This document shows, piece after piece, positions 8,803 through 20,937 of a DNA stretch of 37,494 nt. The position numbers and the translations under genes are program-made. The notes beneath the pieces are model-generated. The model made no database searches. It had not been told where the DNA came from and saw nothing but the letters and a program-made list of their open reading frames with translations. How positions within the stretch are numbered: position 1 is the first letter of the stretch; every line of letters begins with the position of its first letter. Source of the stretch: a bacterium (lineage in GTDB: Bacteria > Chloroflexota > Anaerolineae > Epilineales > Epilineaceae); NCBI GenBank assembly GCA_003576755.1, contig QEVT01000011.1, positions 1 to 37,494 of the forward strand, given 5' to 3'.

Positions 8803-9447
8803 ATGCCGCAGCCGAACGTCGTCGACCACCCGCTGGCCAGGGTCATGCTCACGCGCCTGCGCGACCGCACGACGAGCCCTGCCGAGTTCCGCACGCTCGT
8901 CGGCCGGCTGACCGGGATCCTGCTCCACTCGGCGCTGGCCGACCTCGACCTCACGCCGGCCATCATCGACACGCCGCTGGCACCGGCGCAGGGGTGGACG
9001 CTGGCCCGGCCGCTGGCGTTCGTGCCGATCCTGCGCGCGGGGCTGGGCATGGCCGAGGCGGCGCTTCAGCACGTGCCGGGCGCGGTGGTGTGGCACCTCG
9101 GGCTGTACCGCAACGAGGCCACCCTCGAGCCGGTGGTCTACTACAACCGCCTGGCGCCGGGCGCGCTGCGCGACACGAGCGTGGTGGTGCTCGACCCGAT
9201 GCTCGCCACCGCCGGCTCGGTGATCGCGGCCGTCGACTTGCTGCAGGCGGCCGGCGCCGACGACATCTGCTGCGTCGGCATCGTCGGCGCGCCCGAGGGC
9301 GTGCAGGCGCTGGCGGCCGCGCACCCTGCCGTCCGGGTCTTCCTGGCGGCGCTCGACGAGCGGCTCACCGGTCCGGGTGACACGTGGCCGGCCGGCTACA
9401 TCCTGCCCGGGCTCGGCGACGCCGGCGACCGCCAGTTCGGCACCTGA
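8803..9447 (+). CDS. upp: Uracil phosphoribosyltransferase
   Basis: 214 residues. Converts uracil plus PRPP to UMP in pyrimidine salvage, in the cytosol. Seen: PILRAG (75-80), the PRPP-binding loop DPMLATAGS (131-139), and the C-terminal uracil-binding [10 protein letters not shown] (201-210). Length matches the family (about 208-215). The ATG at 8803 is chosen because it gives the family N-terminus ([15 protein letters not shown]) and because the promoter ends six bases earlier; an upstream TTG in frame is inside the -35 box and cannot be the start. Probably leaderless. Confidence 0.96.
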   Translation: MPQPNVVDHPLARVMLTRLRDRTTSPAEFRTLVGRLTGILLHSALADLDLTPAIIDTPLAPAQGWTLARPLAFVPILRAGLGMAEAALQHVPGAVVWHLGLYRNEATLEPVVYYNRLAPGALRDTSVVVLDPMLATAGSVIAAVDLLQAAGADDICCVGIVGAPEGVQALAAAHPAVRVFLAALDERLTGPGDTWPAGYILPGLGDAGDRQFGT

Positions 9448-9537
9448 CCGGACCCGAACACCGCGATGCGGCCGGCGCCGCGGCCCGCCGTGCGCCGTGC
9501 CGACCGACGATCCCTGCCGCGATCGGAGCCACCCGAC

Positions 9538-9861
9538 ATGTCCGACAGCACGTCCTCGCACAGCTCGGAAGGCCGCACCCCACCGCAGTTCCAGGTGGCG
9601 ATCCGCCTGGAATGGGACGAGTCCGACGACGTCCCGATCGTGTATGCCAACCAGTTGCAGGTGTCACACGGCGGCCCGGAGTTCTTCCTGGTCTTCGGCG
9701 TCATGGTGCCGCCGGCCAACCCCAGCGACCTGCCCGACGTGATCCGCATCCGGCCGCAGGCGCGGGTGGTGGTGTCGCGCGAGGCGATGCCGGCCATCGT
9801 CCAGGCGCTCAACGACAACCTGCAGCGCTACCGCGAGGCGCAGCAGGGCCGCGGCGGCTGA
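9538..9861 (+). CDS. DUF3467 family protein
   Basis: 107 residues from the ATG at 9538, with GGAG nine bases upstream (an in-frame ATG at 9466 would add an Arg/Pro-rich, non-conserved leader). The pattern fits DUF3467: an N-terminal YANQLQVSHGGPEFFLVFG strand region, a central RIRPQARVVVSREA, and a terminal helix ending NDNLQRYREAQ. Proteins of this family are small, cytosolic and of unknown function. It is 90 bp downstream of upp and could be cotranscribed. A hairpin at 9863-9896 follows the stop. Confidence 0.75.
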   Translation: MSDSTSSHSSEGRTPPQFQVAIRLEWDESDDVPIVYANQLQVSHGGPEFFLVFGVMVPPANPSDLPDVIRIRPQARVVVSREAMPAIVQALNDNLQRYREAQQGRGG

Positions 9862-9862
9862 C

Positions 9863-9896
9863 GGCCGGGCGCCGCGGGCGACGCGCCGCCCCGGCC
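9863..9896. terminator. Possible bidirectional terminator hairpin
   Basis: GGCCGGG (9863-9869) pairs with CCCGGCC (9890-9896), with further G/C pairing inside, between the convergent stops at 9861 and 9916. There is no U tract on either side, so this is structure only. Confidence 0.35.
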
Positions 9897-9915
9897 GGGA
9901 GCCCCAAGCGCTCGG

Positions 9916-12264
9916 CTATCCCTCATCCGGCAGGCCGTTGGCCAGCGACGGGAGGAAGAGCTGCGAGCCGGTGCCGCGCCGCACCTGGATGACGACGGTC
10001 TGCGGGCTGGCGTCGACCGCGGGCTCTCGGGCGGTGACGGTGACGCGGGCCGTGTGGAGGATGCCGGGCGCCAAGGCGGCCGCGTCCAACCCCACGCGCA
10101 GCGTGCCCGGCATCGTCCCGACCGGTGTCTGCACCTGCGCCCATGCGGCGTCGGCGACGGCGGCGAACGACAGGCAGCGCCCGGTCGCGGCGACGTCCTC
10201 CACCCGGATGGTCGCCGTCAGCACCTGCGCCGGGGCGTCCGGGATCGCGACGAGGCGCGGCACGACGTCGAGCCGCGCCCGCGCCGCCTCGGGCGGCGCG
10301 GGCGCTTCGGCCAGCGGGAGCCCGAGGTAGGCGCTGCTCGCGTCGGGCGGCGCCGCGTCGACGGCGGCGCGTGCCGGGCGGGAGATCTCGGCCAGGACGG
10401 CGACCTCGCCTTCGAGCACGCGCACCACCGCCGCGTCCGCCCCCCACGCGGCGCCGGGGAGGTCGGCCAGCGGGATGGCCACCGCCTGGAACCGGTCGAC
10501 GGTGTGCACGGCGGTGCCGACGTGCCCACAGGCGCCGGCGTAGCCGTCGATGGCCACCCGCGCGGTGCCGGTGTACAGGCTCTGCACGACGATCCGGCCG
10601 ACGAGCGTGTCGGTCAGCGTCGCCGTCCGCGTGACGACCGTGCCCGCGTCGACGCCGCCGAGAGCCGGGCCGCCGAGGTCGGGCAGCGCGAAGGCGCGCG
10701 GGCGGGGCGCGGCGCCGGTCGGGTCGTACGGCCAGGCCGAAGTCGCCCAGGCCTCGGTGGCGGCCTGGACGTCGCCGGCCACGCGGATGCTCTCGAGCGC
10801 GACCGCCATCGGCGACTCGGTGCCGCTCAGGCGCCCCCAGCCCGGGCCGCCGCCCGTCAGGCCCAGCCCGAGCCCGAGCTGGAGCACGATCTGCGTCAGG
10901 GGCTCGAGCGGGTAGCTGGCGTCGCGCGGCGGCTGGCCGGTCGACTGCGTCTCGAGGCGCACGAGATCGCGCACCGTCGCCGGGTTGAGCACCGCCACGT
11001 TGGTCTCCCAGCCGTCGGCATCGAGCGGCGCGTCGGCGCGGGCCGGCGCGCGCAGCGGCGGCCGGGGGCGCGGCGGCTGGTAGGCCCGCGGGGCCGCCCA
11101 TGCCACCGGCAGTCGGCGGGCGCGCAGCGCGGTGTGCGTGGCGCCGGTCAGGTAGCCGAGGTTCGATGCCGCCACGGCGATCGGCTGGTCGCTCGTCAGC
11201 CGCAGCGCGACGCTGCCGCGGGCGTCGGTCCAGGTGTCCTCGGGACGGAACGTCGCCCAGCCGCCGGCGGGGATGCGCAGGCCGGCCGTGCGCGTGAGCA
11301 TGCCGGCCGTCGATCGGAAGCCCTCGATGGCCACCGACGCGCACGCCGTGCCGGCGTTCTGCACGAAGACCATCCCGTTCTGGCCGTCGGGGGTGCGGAG
11401 GTACACCCCCGGCAGATGGCTGGTGACGACGCCGGTGGCCGCCGCGGGCTCGCTCCAACCCGTCTCGGACAGCGGCACGGCGGCGTAGCGGTCGAGCGAC
11501 AGCCGGCCGAACGCCGCGCCGCCGGGCGCGTCGACGGTCGGCATCGTCACGGCGGCCACGGCGGCGGCGGGCTCGCCGCGCAGCGGGGCCGGCGGCAGGC
11601 CCCCCCACAACGCCGACGGGGTGCCGAGGACGTAGGCCGCGTGGAAGTCGGCAAACCGGTCGCACAGCGGCTCGGGCTCCCCGGGCGCCACGACCGGCCG
11701 GTCGGACAGCGTGTCGCACGCGACGTCGGCCAGCGAGGCGCCTGCCCCCAGCCGGGGGTGCTCGCGCAGCCAGCCCTCCCACGCCGGGCCGTAGTCGCGC
11801 GCCGGGCGGTCGTTGAGGCTGTACACGACGGCCGAGGCCAAGAGCGCGCGCGTGTCGGCCGCCGGGCCGGCCGGCCGCGCGGGAAACCGCCAGGTCCCGC
11901 CGGGCGCCACGGCCGGGGAGCACACCGCGGCCAGGGCGCCGCAATCGGCGCATGCCGCGTCCCCGGTGGCCTGCGAGCCGCTGCCGACGCCGAAGTAGAC
12001 CGCCATGAACCGCGTCGGCCGCGTGCCGGCGTTCTGTGCGGCGATGCCGGTGAGCCGGCGAAAGGCCGCGCCGGCGGTGGGCGGCGCCATGACCGGCGCG
12101 CCGATGCCGAGGTTCGGCACGAACGACACGCGCTCGTCGGCCGTCAACGCCACCGGCGCCGGGTCGGACGGCGGCTGGGCCCGGGCGGGCGAGACGGGCA
12201 CGGCGGCGGCGAGGATCGATGCGAGGGCCGGGGCGAGCACGGCGAGCGGGGCGAGGCGTGGCAT
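9916..12264 (-). CDS. Large secreted protein with C-terminal BACON-like domain and FLPSL motif
   Basis: 782 residues from the ATG at 12264, chosen for the signal peptide it exposes (MPRLAPLAVLAPALASILAA, cleavage near ARA) and the AGGAG about seven bases upstream; the frame continues upstream without family-like sequence. The body consists of repeated beta-rich segments of the 'tryptophan/valine strand, Gly-rich turn' type (for example NAGTACASVAIEGF and QSLYTGTARVAIDGY), probably Ig-like or jelly-roll units. Residues about 670-770 look like a BACON-type domain (VADAAWAQVQTPVGTMPGTLRVGLD). It ends in QLFLPSLANGL, the short motif also found in the two VWA proteins here. I cannot assign a role beyond extracellular or surface protein. 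Confidence 0.72.
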   Translation of the reverse strand: MPRLAPLAVLAPALASILAAAVPVSPARAQPPSDPAPVALTADERVSFVPNLGIGAPVMAPPTAGAAFRRLTGIAAQNAGTRPTRFMAVYFGVGSGSQATGDAACADCGALAAVCSPAVAPGGTWRFPARPAGPAADTRALLASAVVYSLNDRPARDYGPAWEGWLREHPRLGAGASLADVACDTLSDRPVVAPGEPEPLCDRFADFHAAYVLGTPSALWGGLPPAPLRGEPAAAVAAVTMPTVDAPGGAAFGRLSLDRYAAVPLSETGWSEPAAATGVVTSHLPGVYLRTPDGQNGMVFVQNAGTACASVAIEGFRSTAGMLTRTAGLRIPAGGWATFRPEDTWTDARGSVALRLTSDQPIAVAASNLGYLTGATHTALRARRLPVAWAAPRAYQPPRPRPPLRAPARADAPLDADGWETNVAVLNPATVRDLVRLETQSTGQPPRDASYPLEPLTQIVLQLGLGLGLTGGGPGWGRLSGTESPMAVALESIRVAGDVQAATEAWATSAWPYDPTGAAPRPRAFALPDLGGPALGGVDAGTVVTRTATLTDTLVGRIVVQSLYTGTARVAIDGYAGACGHVGTAVHTVDRFQAVAIPLADLPGAAWGADAAVVRVLEGEVAVLAEISRPARAAVDAAPPDASSAYLGLPLAEAPAPPEAARARLDVVPRLVAIPDAPAQVLTATIRVEDVAATGRCLSFAAVADAAWAQVQTPVGTMPGTLRVGLDAAALAPGILHTARVTVTAREPAVDASPQTVVIQVRRGTGSQLFLPSLANGLPDEG

Positions 12265-12468
12265 GGGGGGCTCCTGTGGCGTGGTGCGGGGCGGCGCGAC
12301 CAGCGGCGTCGGACGTGTCAACGGCGATCCGTGCCCGAGGGTCACGTCGGAAACGGTGGGGGGCCGCCGGCAGCCCCGGGCCCTGCCGGCTGGGTGGGCG
12401 GTGTCGATCGTCGAAGGGTCAGGCCCGCCCGCGCGGGTTCGGCCGCCCCCGTGCCCGCCGCATCGGCG

Positions 12469-13065
12469 TCACCCGTCCGCGCCCGGCGCATCGCCTCCGG
12501 CGGCCGGAGCCGCGCCCGCCAGCCCGAGGTCGGCCGCCACCGCCTGCATGGCCTCGAGGACCGTCTGGAGGTGGTCGTCGAGCGGGACCCCGAACGCCGC
12601 CGCGGCGGCGGCGACCTCGTCGCGGTCGACGCCGGCCGCGAAGGCGTGGTTCTTCCACTTCTTGCGGATGCTCTTCAGGTCGACCTTGCGCAGGTCGCGA
12701 TCCGGCCGCACGAGCGCCACGGCGACGATGAGGCCCGTGACGTCGTCGCAGGCGTGCAGCGCATGCTCCATGGGCGTGACGCGCGGGACGCCGGTGAAGT
12801 CGGCGTGCGATTGGATGGCGCGGCGGATCGGCTCCGGCCATCCGAGCTCGGCCAGGATGGGGTCGCCGGCGGCGGGGTGGGCATCGGGGAAGCGCTCGTA
12901 GTCGAAGTCGTGCAACAGCCCGGCGCAGCCCCAGGCCGTCTCGTCCTCGCCGCGCAGCCGCGCGTAGGCGCGCATCGCCGCCTCCACGGCCAGCATGTGG
13001 CGGCGCAGGCTCTCGCTCGGGGTGTAGGCGCAGACCGTCGCCCAGGCGTCGGCGCGGGTGGGCAT
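12469..13065 (-). CDS. HD-superfamily metal-dependent hydrolase (COG2316-like)
   Basis: 198 residues. The HD metal site is visible: His23 (RRHMLAVE), His52-Asp53 (LLHDFDYERFP), His87 (SHADF) and Asp107 (ACDDVTGL). The extended motifs HDFDYE, DDVTGLIVA and KKWKNHAFAAGV match a widespread uncharacterised branch of predicted HD phosphohydrolases. The ATG at 13065 lies 16 bases after the bactofilin stop, so it is the downstream member of the M23-bactofilin transcript. The substrate is unknown. The C-terminal 15 residues are Ala/Gly/Pro-rich and not conserved. Confidence 0.85.
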   Translation of the reverse strand: MPTRADAWATVCAYTPSESLRRHMLAVEAAMRAYARLRGEDETAWGCAGLLHDFDYERFPDAHPAAGDPILAELGWPEPIRRAIQSHADFTGVPRVTPMEHALHACDDVTGLIVAVALVRPDRDLRKVDLKSIRKKWKNHAFAAGVDRDEVAAAAAAFGVPLDDHLQTVLEAMQAVAADLGLAGAAPAAGGDAPGADG

Positions 13066-13081
13066 GCTGCGAGACGCCGGC

Positions 13082-13771
13082 TCAGCGACGGCGGGCGCCG
13101 TTGCCGGGCTGCCCGCGGCGCGTGTTGCCGGGCGCCGGGGCGCGGCCGGGCGGGCTCCCGCGGCCCTTGACGTCCTCGATCACGACGTCGGGGATGACGG
13201 GCTCGATGTCGAGATCGGCGAAGTCGAGGTCCGGAACCTGGACCTGGTGCTCGCGCACCTGCGACTCGCGGGCCGCGGCCTGACCGCGCGCGGCGCCGGC
13301 ATCGTGACCGCCTCGGCCGGTCGGGCGCGCGGTCACCTCGACGGCGCCGGACGGCACGTTGATCTCGACCGGCTCGCGCGCGCCGTCCGCGCGGGGCGCG
13401 GCCAGGGCGCGCTGCTCGTAGCCGGTCATCCGGCTGGTGCCCTGGAAGATGCCGCCCTCGTCGATCATCACCGCGGCGACGGCGATGTCGCCGAGGACCT
13501 GGCCGGTGGACAGGATCTCGAGCCGGCCGCTGCCGCGCACGTTGCCCTTGACCGCGCCGGCCACGGTGATGTTGCGCGCGTTGATGTCGGCGATCACGCG
13601 GCCGCTCTCGCCGATCACGACGTTGCCCCCGACCTCGATCAGGCCCTCGAAGGTGCCGTCGATGCGGATGCCGCCGTCGCTGCGCAGCGTCCCCTTCAGC
13701 GTCGTCGAGGCGCCCACGACGTTCTCGAGCGCCTCGCGTTCCGGATTGGTGTCGCGTCCGAACAAGCCCAT
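13082..13771 (-). CDS. Bactofilin (polymer-forming cytoskeletal protein)
   Basis: 229 residues. The bactofilin (DUF583) beta-helix core spans about 15-115, with repeating hydrophobic-Gly rungs (STTLKGTLRSDGGIRIDG, IEVGGNVVIGESG, NITVAGAVKGNVRGSGRLEI). The C-terminal half is a disordered, Arg/Ala/Gly-rich tail longer than in short bactofilins. The ATG at 13771 is preceded by GGAGG about nine bases upstream; the frame extends further upstream but only as a shadow of the M23 gene. It starts 19 bp after the M23 peptidase stop. Bactofilins polymerise without nucleotide and recruit M23 peptidases to shape the wall (for example CcmA with Csd1 in Helicobacter), so the pairing here predicts a shape or wall-remodelling module. 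Confidence 0.93.
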   Translation of the reverse strand: MGLFGRDTNPEREALENVVGASTTLKGTLRSDGGIRIDGTFEGLIEVGGNVVIGESGRVIADINARNITVAGAVKGNVRGSGRLEILSTGQVLGDIAVAAVMIDEGGIFQGTSRMTGYEQRALAAPRADGAREPVEINVPSGAVEVTARPTGRGGHDAGAARGQAAARESQVREHQVQVPDLDFADLDIEPVIPDVVIEDVKGRGSPPGRAPAPGNTRRGQPGNGARRR

Positions 13772-13790
13772 GGCGTCTTTCCTCCCTCGG

Positions 13791-14744
13791 TCAACGCGCG
13801 CCCGTGCCATCCATCGATGGCCGCGGGTCCAGGGTCTGGCCGTCCTTCCAGACCTCGTAGTGTAGGTGCGGCCCGGTGGACATGCCCGAGCTGCCAGAGA
13901 GCGCCACCACGTCGCCGGGGACCACCACGTCGCCGACGCCGACCAGCGTCCGCGACAGATGGGCATACAGCGTGTTGTAGCCGTCGTCGTGCTGCACCAG
14001 CACCGACCAGCCGTAGCCTGGCTGCCAGCCGCTGCCCACGACGGTGCCCGGCGCGGTCGCCATCACCTGCGAGCCGTAGTCCAGCCCGATGTCGATGCCG
14101 GTGTGGAAGTTCGGGCGGCCGCGGAACACGCGCCACCCGAAATCCGAGGTCACAGGGCCGCGCGCGGGCCAGTTGGCCGGGTGCGGGTCGAGGTCGCGCG
14201 CCGCGCGTCCGGCGCGGGCGGGGCCGGCAGTGGCGGCGTCGTGGCGCGCCTGGGCGAAGTCGTGCAGGCGGTACAGCTCGGCCAGGCCGGCGGCCAGCCG
14301 GCGCTGGATCAGCGCCACGCGGTCGTGGTCCGGGCTGGTGGCGTTCGGACCGCCTTGCGGCGGCGCGCCCGGCGCGACCGTCCACGTGCCGGCGCCGGGT
14401 GGCAGGCCGAGCTCGTCGCGCAGCACGCCGCTGAGGTAGTCGACGCCGTCGAGCTGCAGCTCGACCGCGTCGATCTGGTAGCGCAGCGTGTCGAGCTCGC
14501 CCTCGGCCCGCTGGAGTGCCTGGTGCTGGCGTGCGATGGTGGCCTCGAGCGCCTTCTCGCGCCGGGCCGTGCCGGCCGACGCGCCGTCCAGGCGGGCGAC
14601 CTCGGCCGCGAGGCGATCGGCGCGCGTCGCCTGGGCGTTGAACGCCGCCAATGCGGCCAGCACGGCCAGCGCGACCACGGGGACCAGCCGGGCGGGAACA
14701 TGGATCGTCAGCCCCGACGACGCATCGAGCTGCCAACGCGGCAT
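13791..14744 (-). CDS. M23 (LytM) peptidase with membrane anchor and coiled coil
   Basis: 317 residues from the ATG at 14744, using AAGGTGA eight bases upstream; a GTG at 14756 is in frame but too close to a ribosome site. One N-terminal transmembrane helix (about 17-36) is followed by a coiled coil (about 42-105), a linker and a C-terminal LytM domain. Zinc and catalytic residues are visible: His214 and Asp218 (FHTGIDIG), His262 (YAHLS), and His293/His295 (GPHLHYEV). All four expected positions are intact, so it should be an active peptidoglycan endopeptidase facing the outside of the membrane. A perfect palindrome GGTGACAGTCACC (14745-14757) sits directly before the start codon. Confidence 0.93.
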   Translation of the reverse strand: MPRWQLDASSGLTIHVPARLVPVVALAVLAALAAFNAQATRADRLAAEVARLDGASAGTARREKALEATIARQHQALQRAEGELDTLRYQIDAVELQLDGVDYLSGVLRDELGLPPGAGTWTVAPGAPPQGGPNATSPDHDRVALIQRRLAAGLAELYRLHDFAQARHDAATAGPARAGRAARDLDPHPANWPARGPVTSDFGWRVFRGRPNFHTGIDIGLDYGSQVMATAPGTVVGSGWQPGYGWSVLVQHDDGYNTLYAHLSRTLVGVGDVVVPGDVVALSGSSGMSTGPHLHYEVWKDGQTLDPRPSMDGTGAR

Positions 14745-14785
14745 GGTGACAGTCACCTTCCTGGGGGCGGACGGTCCGGCAAGGG

Positions 14786-14817
14786 CAGGTCGCGCCGGCG
14801 GCGCGCCCCGCGACCTG
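14786..14817 (-). promoter_or_regulatory. Hairpin in the 5' leader of the M23-bactofilin mRNA
   Basis: CAGGTCGCG (14786-14794) and CGCGACCTG (14809-14817) form a perfect 9-bp stem inside the roughly 85-nt leader between the promoter and the M23 start. No known riboswitch is recognised. Confidence 0.45.
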
Positions 14818-14835
14818 AGCGGTACATCGTCGTCA

Positions 14836-14865
14836 ATTATAGGAAGCGGGTTTCGGGCCTGTCAA
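14836..14865 (-). promoter_or_regulatory. Full-consensus sigma-70 promoter for M23-bactofilin-HD
   Basis: On the minus strand, TTGACA (14860-14865), 18-bp spacer, TATAAT (14836-14841): both hexamers match consensus perfectly. The -35 box overlaps the TGA stop of the upstream DUF4446 gene (14862-14864). Predicted start is near 14829. Confidence 0.92.
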
Positions 14866-15449
14866 CCGCCTGCCGCGCCGGCGGCGGCCTCGGCGACGGC
14901 CTGAGCCTCTTCCGCCGTCAGCGCGTAGGGCGAACGTTGGCCGGCCAACGGTTTGGCGTACACCCGGATGCCGTTGCGGTGGTGGAGGCCCGAGAGCACC
15001 ACGCCGTCGCCGTGGTCGTCGAGCATGGCCAGCGCAAAGCTCTGGTCGCCGCCGACGTCGGCAAAGGCCCCGTAGCGCAGCAGGCGCACGCGCTGCACGG
15101 CACGCCGCAGCCGTGCGTCGATGTCGGAGGCCCGGCCGTCGAGCCGCGCGAGGCCGCCCTCGGCCGTCGCCAGCCGGGCGGCCACGTCGTCCAGCCCTGC
15201 GGTGTGTGCCTCCAGGCGATCGACCCGCTGCGTGGCGGTCTCGATGCGCCGGACATACGCCTCCAACGCGGCCGCCACGTCGGCGCCGTCGACGCCGGTC
15301 ATGAGGGCGTGGTAGTGGGCCTCGAGCCGCCGCACGCGGCGGACGGCGGCCACGGCGACCACGAGGGCGAGCCCTCCGAGGGCGACGCCGGCGATCGAGA
15401 GCACGGTATAGGCCTGGGGGACGAGCTCGGGGATGGCGGTCGAGTTCAC
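14862..15449 (-). CDS. DUF4446 family membrane-anchored protein
   Basis: 195 residues: one N-terminal transmembrane helix (about 12-36), a coiled-coil region (about 55-120, heptad-like 'RVDRLEAHTAGLDDVAARL'), and a compact C-terminal domain matching DUF4446 (RLLRYGAFADVGGDQSFALA, GVVLSGLHHRNG, RVYAKPL, ALTAEEAQAV). The family is common in Firmicutes and Chloroflexota; its function is unknown. It is directly upstream of and on the same strand as the M23-bactofilin unit, but that unit has its own consensus promoter, so the genes may be only partly cotranscribed. The neighbourhood hints at an envelope role. Confidence 0.88.
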   Translation of the reverse strand: MNSTAIPELVPQAYTVLSIAGVALGGLALVVAVAAVRRVRRLEAHYHALMTGVDGADVAAALEAYVRRIETATQRVDRLEAHTAGLDDVAARLATAEGGLARLDGRASDIDARLRRAVQRVRLLRYGAFADVGGDQSFALAMLDDHGDGVVLSGLHHRNGIRVYAKPLAGQRSPYALTAEEAQAVAEAAAGAAGG

Positions 15450-15531
15450 GGCGCACCTCGGGTTCGACGCAGATGGGGCGGTCCGGGGCGCGGGGCCCCC
15501 GGCCGCCAGGCAGGATGCACGGATCGCGACA

Positions 15532-15561
15532 ATTCTTGCGCCGGGGTGGCGCGGGGGTCAA
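15532..15561 (-). promoter_or_regulatory. Probable promoter of the DUF4446 gene
   Basis: Minus strand TTGACC (15556-15561), 18-bp spacer, AAGAAT (15532-15537), giving a leader of roughly 75 nt. Confidence 0.6.
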
Positions 15562-15670
15562 CTCCTCCGGCCGTGCCGGGCGTGCGCATCGGAGTCGGCG
15601 CCTCGGCGACATGCCACGGGAGGGAATGCGCCCGCCTCGGCAGACGCCGGGGGTGAGGCAACGCGTCGCT

Positions 15671-15699
15671 TTGACCCGCGCCCGTCGGGTGCATACGAT
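15671..15699 (+). promoter_or_regulatory. Probable promoter of the membrane protein-carA-carB unit
   Basis: TTGACC (15671-15676), 17-bp spacer, TACGAT (15694-15699). The leader to the ATG at 15768 would be about 60 nt. No other promoter is evident before carA, so carAB is probably expressed from here. Confidence 0.65.
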
Positions 15700-15767
15700 A
15701 TCCCGGCCGCGCGCCCGGCCCTGGGCTCCCCTCCCGACGAGGCGAAGCGCGCCGCGAGGTCCCGCGC

Positions 15768-16322
15768 ATGGCGCACGCCGTCCCCGATCAACCGCACACT
15801 GCCGCCCCCCCTGGTGCCGCCGCACCGGAAGGCGCGCTCCCCGCGCTCGCCGCCGCCGCCGGCTACGTCCTCGGCGTCTCGTACCCCGTCCTGGCCCTCT
15901 CCACGGGCGTGCGGGCGGCCTACCAGCTCGTGGTCAAGGACGGCGGGCTGCTGTTCACCGGCCGCCTGGCGGACTCCCTCGGCCCGCTCCTCACCGCCGC
16001 GGCCGCCGCGCTCTACCTCGTCGCCGCCGTCGGCTTCGTGCGCCGCTCGCGGCGGGCGTGGCGGGTCTCGGTCGCCGCGCTGGCGATCGAAACCGCCTGC
16101 GTGGTGGCCGTCGGCACGCTCACGCTGCCGGGCATGCCCGCGCGCGCCGTCATCGGCGGGACGGTCTGGCGGCTGTACGGCATCGACTACGGCTTCTTCC
16201 CGCTCTTCCAGCCCATCCTCGGCCTGATCTGGCTGCTCTGGCCGGTGACGCGCCGCGCCTACGGCATCGCCCGGTCGCCGGGGGGCCAGGCGGGCGTGCC
16301 CGCGCCCGAGGCGCCGGCGTGA
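15768..16322 (+). CDS. Four-helix membrane protein of unknown function
   Basis: 184 residues with an Ala/Pro-rich N-terminus and four predicted transmembrane helices (about 27-47, 67-90, 99-120 and 140-163). No family is recognised. Its stop TGA (16320-16322) overlaps the GTG start of carA (16319-16321) in a GTGA junction, so translation of the two is coupled. Conservation of this pairing would suggest a link to pyrimidine or arginine metabolism; on present evidence it may be chance. ATG 15768 has GAGG about nine bases upstream. Confidence 0.7.
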   Translation: MAHAVPDQPHTAAPPGAAAPEGALPALAAAAGYVLGVSYPVLALSTGVRAAYQLVVKDGGLLFTGRLADSLGPLLTAAAAALYLVAAVGFVRRSRRAWRVSVAALAIETACVVAVGTLTLPGMPARAVIGGTVWRLYGIDYGFFPLFQPILGLIWLLWPVTRRAYGIARSPGGQAGVPAPEAPA

Positions 16323-17574
16323 GCGCGCCCGCCTTCCTGGCGCTGGCCGACGGCACGGTCTGGCCCGGGCGCGCCCTCGGCGCGCAAGGGCAGCGGACCG
16401 GCGAGGTGGTGTTCAACACCTGCATGACCGGCTACCAGGAGGTGCTGACCGATCCCTCGTACTGCCGGCAGATCGTGGTGATGACCGCCCCGCACATCGG
16501 CAACACCGGGGTCAACGCCGAGGACGACGAGAGCACGCGCGCCTGGGCCGCCGGCTTCGCCGTGCGCCGCGCCAGCCTGAGCGTCAGCTCGTGGCGCGCC
16601 ACCGGCACGCTCGACGACTACCTGCGGGCGCACGGCGTCATCGGCATCTCCGACATCGACACCCGGGCGCTGGTGCGCCACCTGCGCGCGCATGGCGCGA
16701 TGCACGGGGCGCTGGTCAGCGGGCCCGACGCCGACCCCGAGATCGCCGTGGGCTTCGCCGAGACCGCGCCCGACATCAACGCGCTCGACCTCGTCGGCGA
16801 GGTGAGCTGCCGGGCGCCGTACGTGTGGTCGGAGCCCGTGGCGCCGGAGTGGTACCCCCTCGACGCGCCAGCGGCGGGCGATGGCGGGCCCCACGACGCC
16901 GGCCCGGCCGACGAGGCGCGCGGGCGGGCGTCGCTCGACAGCGTCGTGCGCGGCGTCCGGTCGTGGCTGCGCGGACCCGAGGCGGGCCGGCGCTACCGGC
17001 CGCACGTGGTGGTGTTCGACTTCGGCGTCAAGCACAACACGCTGCGCCTGCTGGCCGCCCGCGGCTGCCGCGTGACGGTGGTGCCGGCCCGGACGCCGGC
17101 CAACGTCGTCACGGCCGTGGAACCCGACGGCGTGCTCCTCTCCAACGGCCCCGGCGACCCCGACCGCCTCGGCGACATCGTCGAGACCGTCCGGGCGCTG
17201 CTCGGGCACGTGCCGATCTTCGGCATCTGCCTCGGCCACCAGGTGCTCGGCGCGGCGCTGGGCGGGCACTCCTACAAGCTCAAGTTCGGGCACCGCGGCG
17301 GCAACCAGCCGGTGCTCGACCGCCGGACGAACCAGGTGGCGATCAGCAGCCACAACCACGGCTTCGCGCTGGCGGACGAGGGCTTCGGGCCGGAGGTCGA
17401 GATCACGCACGTCAACCTCAACGACGGCTGCGTCGAAGGGCTCGCCGCTCCGGCCGTCCGCGCGTTCAGCGTCCAGTACCACCCCGAGGCCGCGCCCGGC
17501 CCGCACGACGCGGCGGACCTGTTCGACGCCTTCCTGCACGCCCTGCGCGACGCGCGCGAGAAGGCGACCAAGGC

Positions 17575-17578
<4 letters not shown>
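16319..17578 (+). CDS. carA: Carbamoyl-phosphate synthase small (glutaminase) subunit
   Basis: 419 residues from GTG 16319 ([17 protein letters not shown]). Hydrolyses glutamine and channels ammonia to CarB for carbamoyl phosphate, the precursor of pyrimidines and arginine. Seen: the N-terminal CPSase small-chain domain ([31 protein letters not shown]), and a class I glutamine amidotransferase domain with nucleophile Cys304 (FGICLGHQ) and His388/Glu390 (QYHPE). About 40 extra residues (roughly 181-222, Gly/Ala/Asp-rich then a helix) lie between the two domains, which explains the length above the usual 360-385. The start overlaps the preceding gene and the stop overlaps carB (ATGA). Confidence 0.95.
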
Positions 17579-20835
<3,257 letters not shown>

Positions 20836-20899
20836 GCAAGGTGACGTGCCGGGGTGGATGTCGAGGCCGGGACTTGACGCGCGCGGCGCCGACCGGCTC

Positions 20900-20928
20900 T
20901 TGACCGGTGGGTGGGTCACCGCTAGACT
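20900..20928 (+). promoter_or_regulatory. Promoter of the two-small-protein unit
   Basis: TTGACC (20900-20905), 17-bp spacer, TAGACT (20923-20928). The ATG follows nine bases after the -10 box, so the transcript is leaderless or has a 2-4 nt leader. Confidence 0.75.
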
Positions 20929-20937
20929 GGGCCCGAG

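Larger units (their letters stand above)
15450..15767. other. Divergent promoter region between DUF4446 and the carAB unit
   Basis: 318 bp without a gene. It contains a minus-strand promoter (15532-15561) and a plus-strand promoter (15671-15699), described separately. The frame of carA is open through this region but the translation is Arg/Pro-rich and not protein-like. No PyrR-type attenuator or other recognisable leader was seen. Confidence 0.5.

Noticed and set aside
15473-16318. Possible N-terminal extension of CarA by about 280 residues
   Set aside because: The frame is open but overlaps a convincing membrane-protein gene, and the translation is Arg/Pro/Ala-rich; the CarA family begins at the GTG at 16319.
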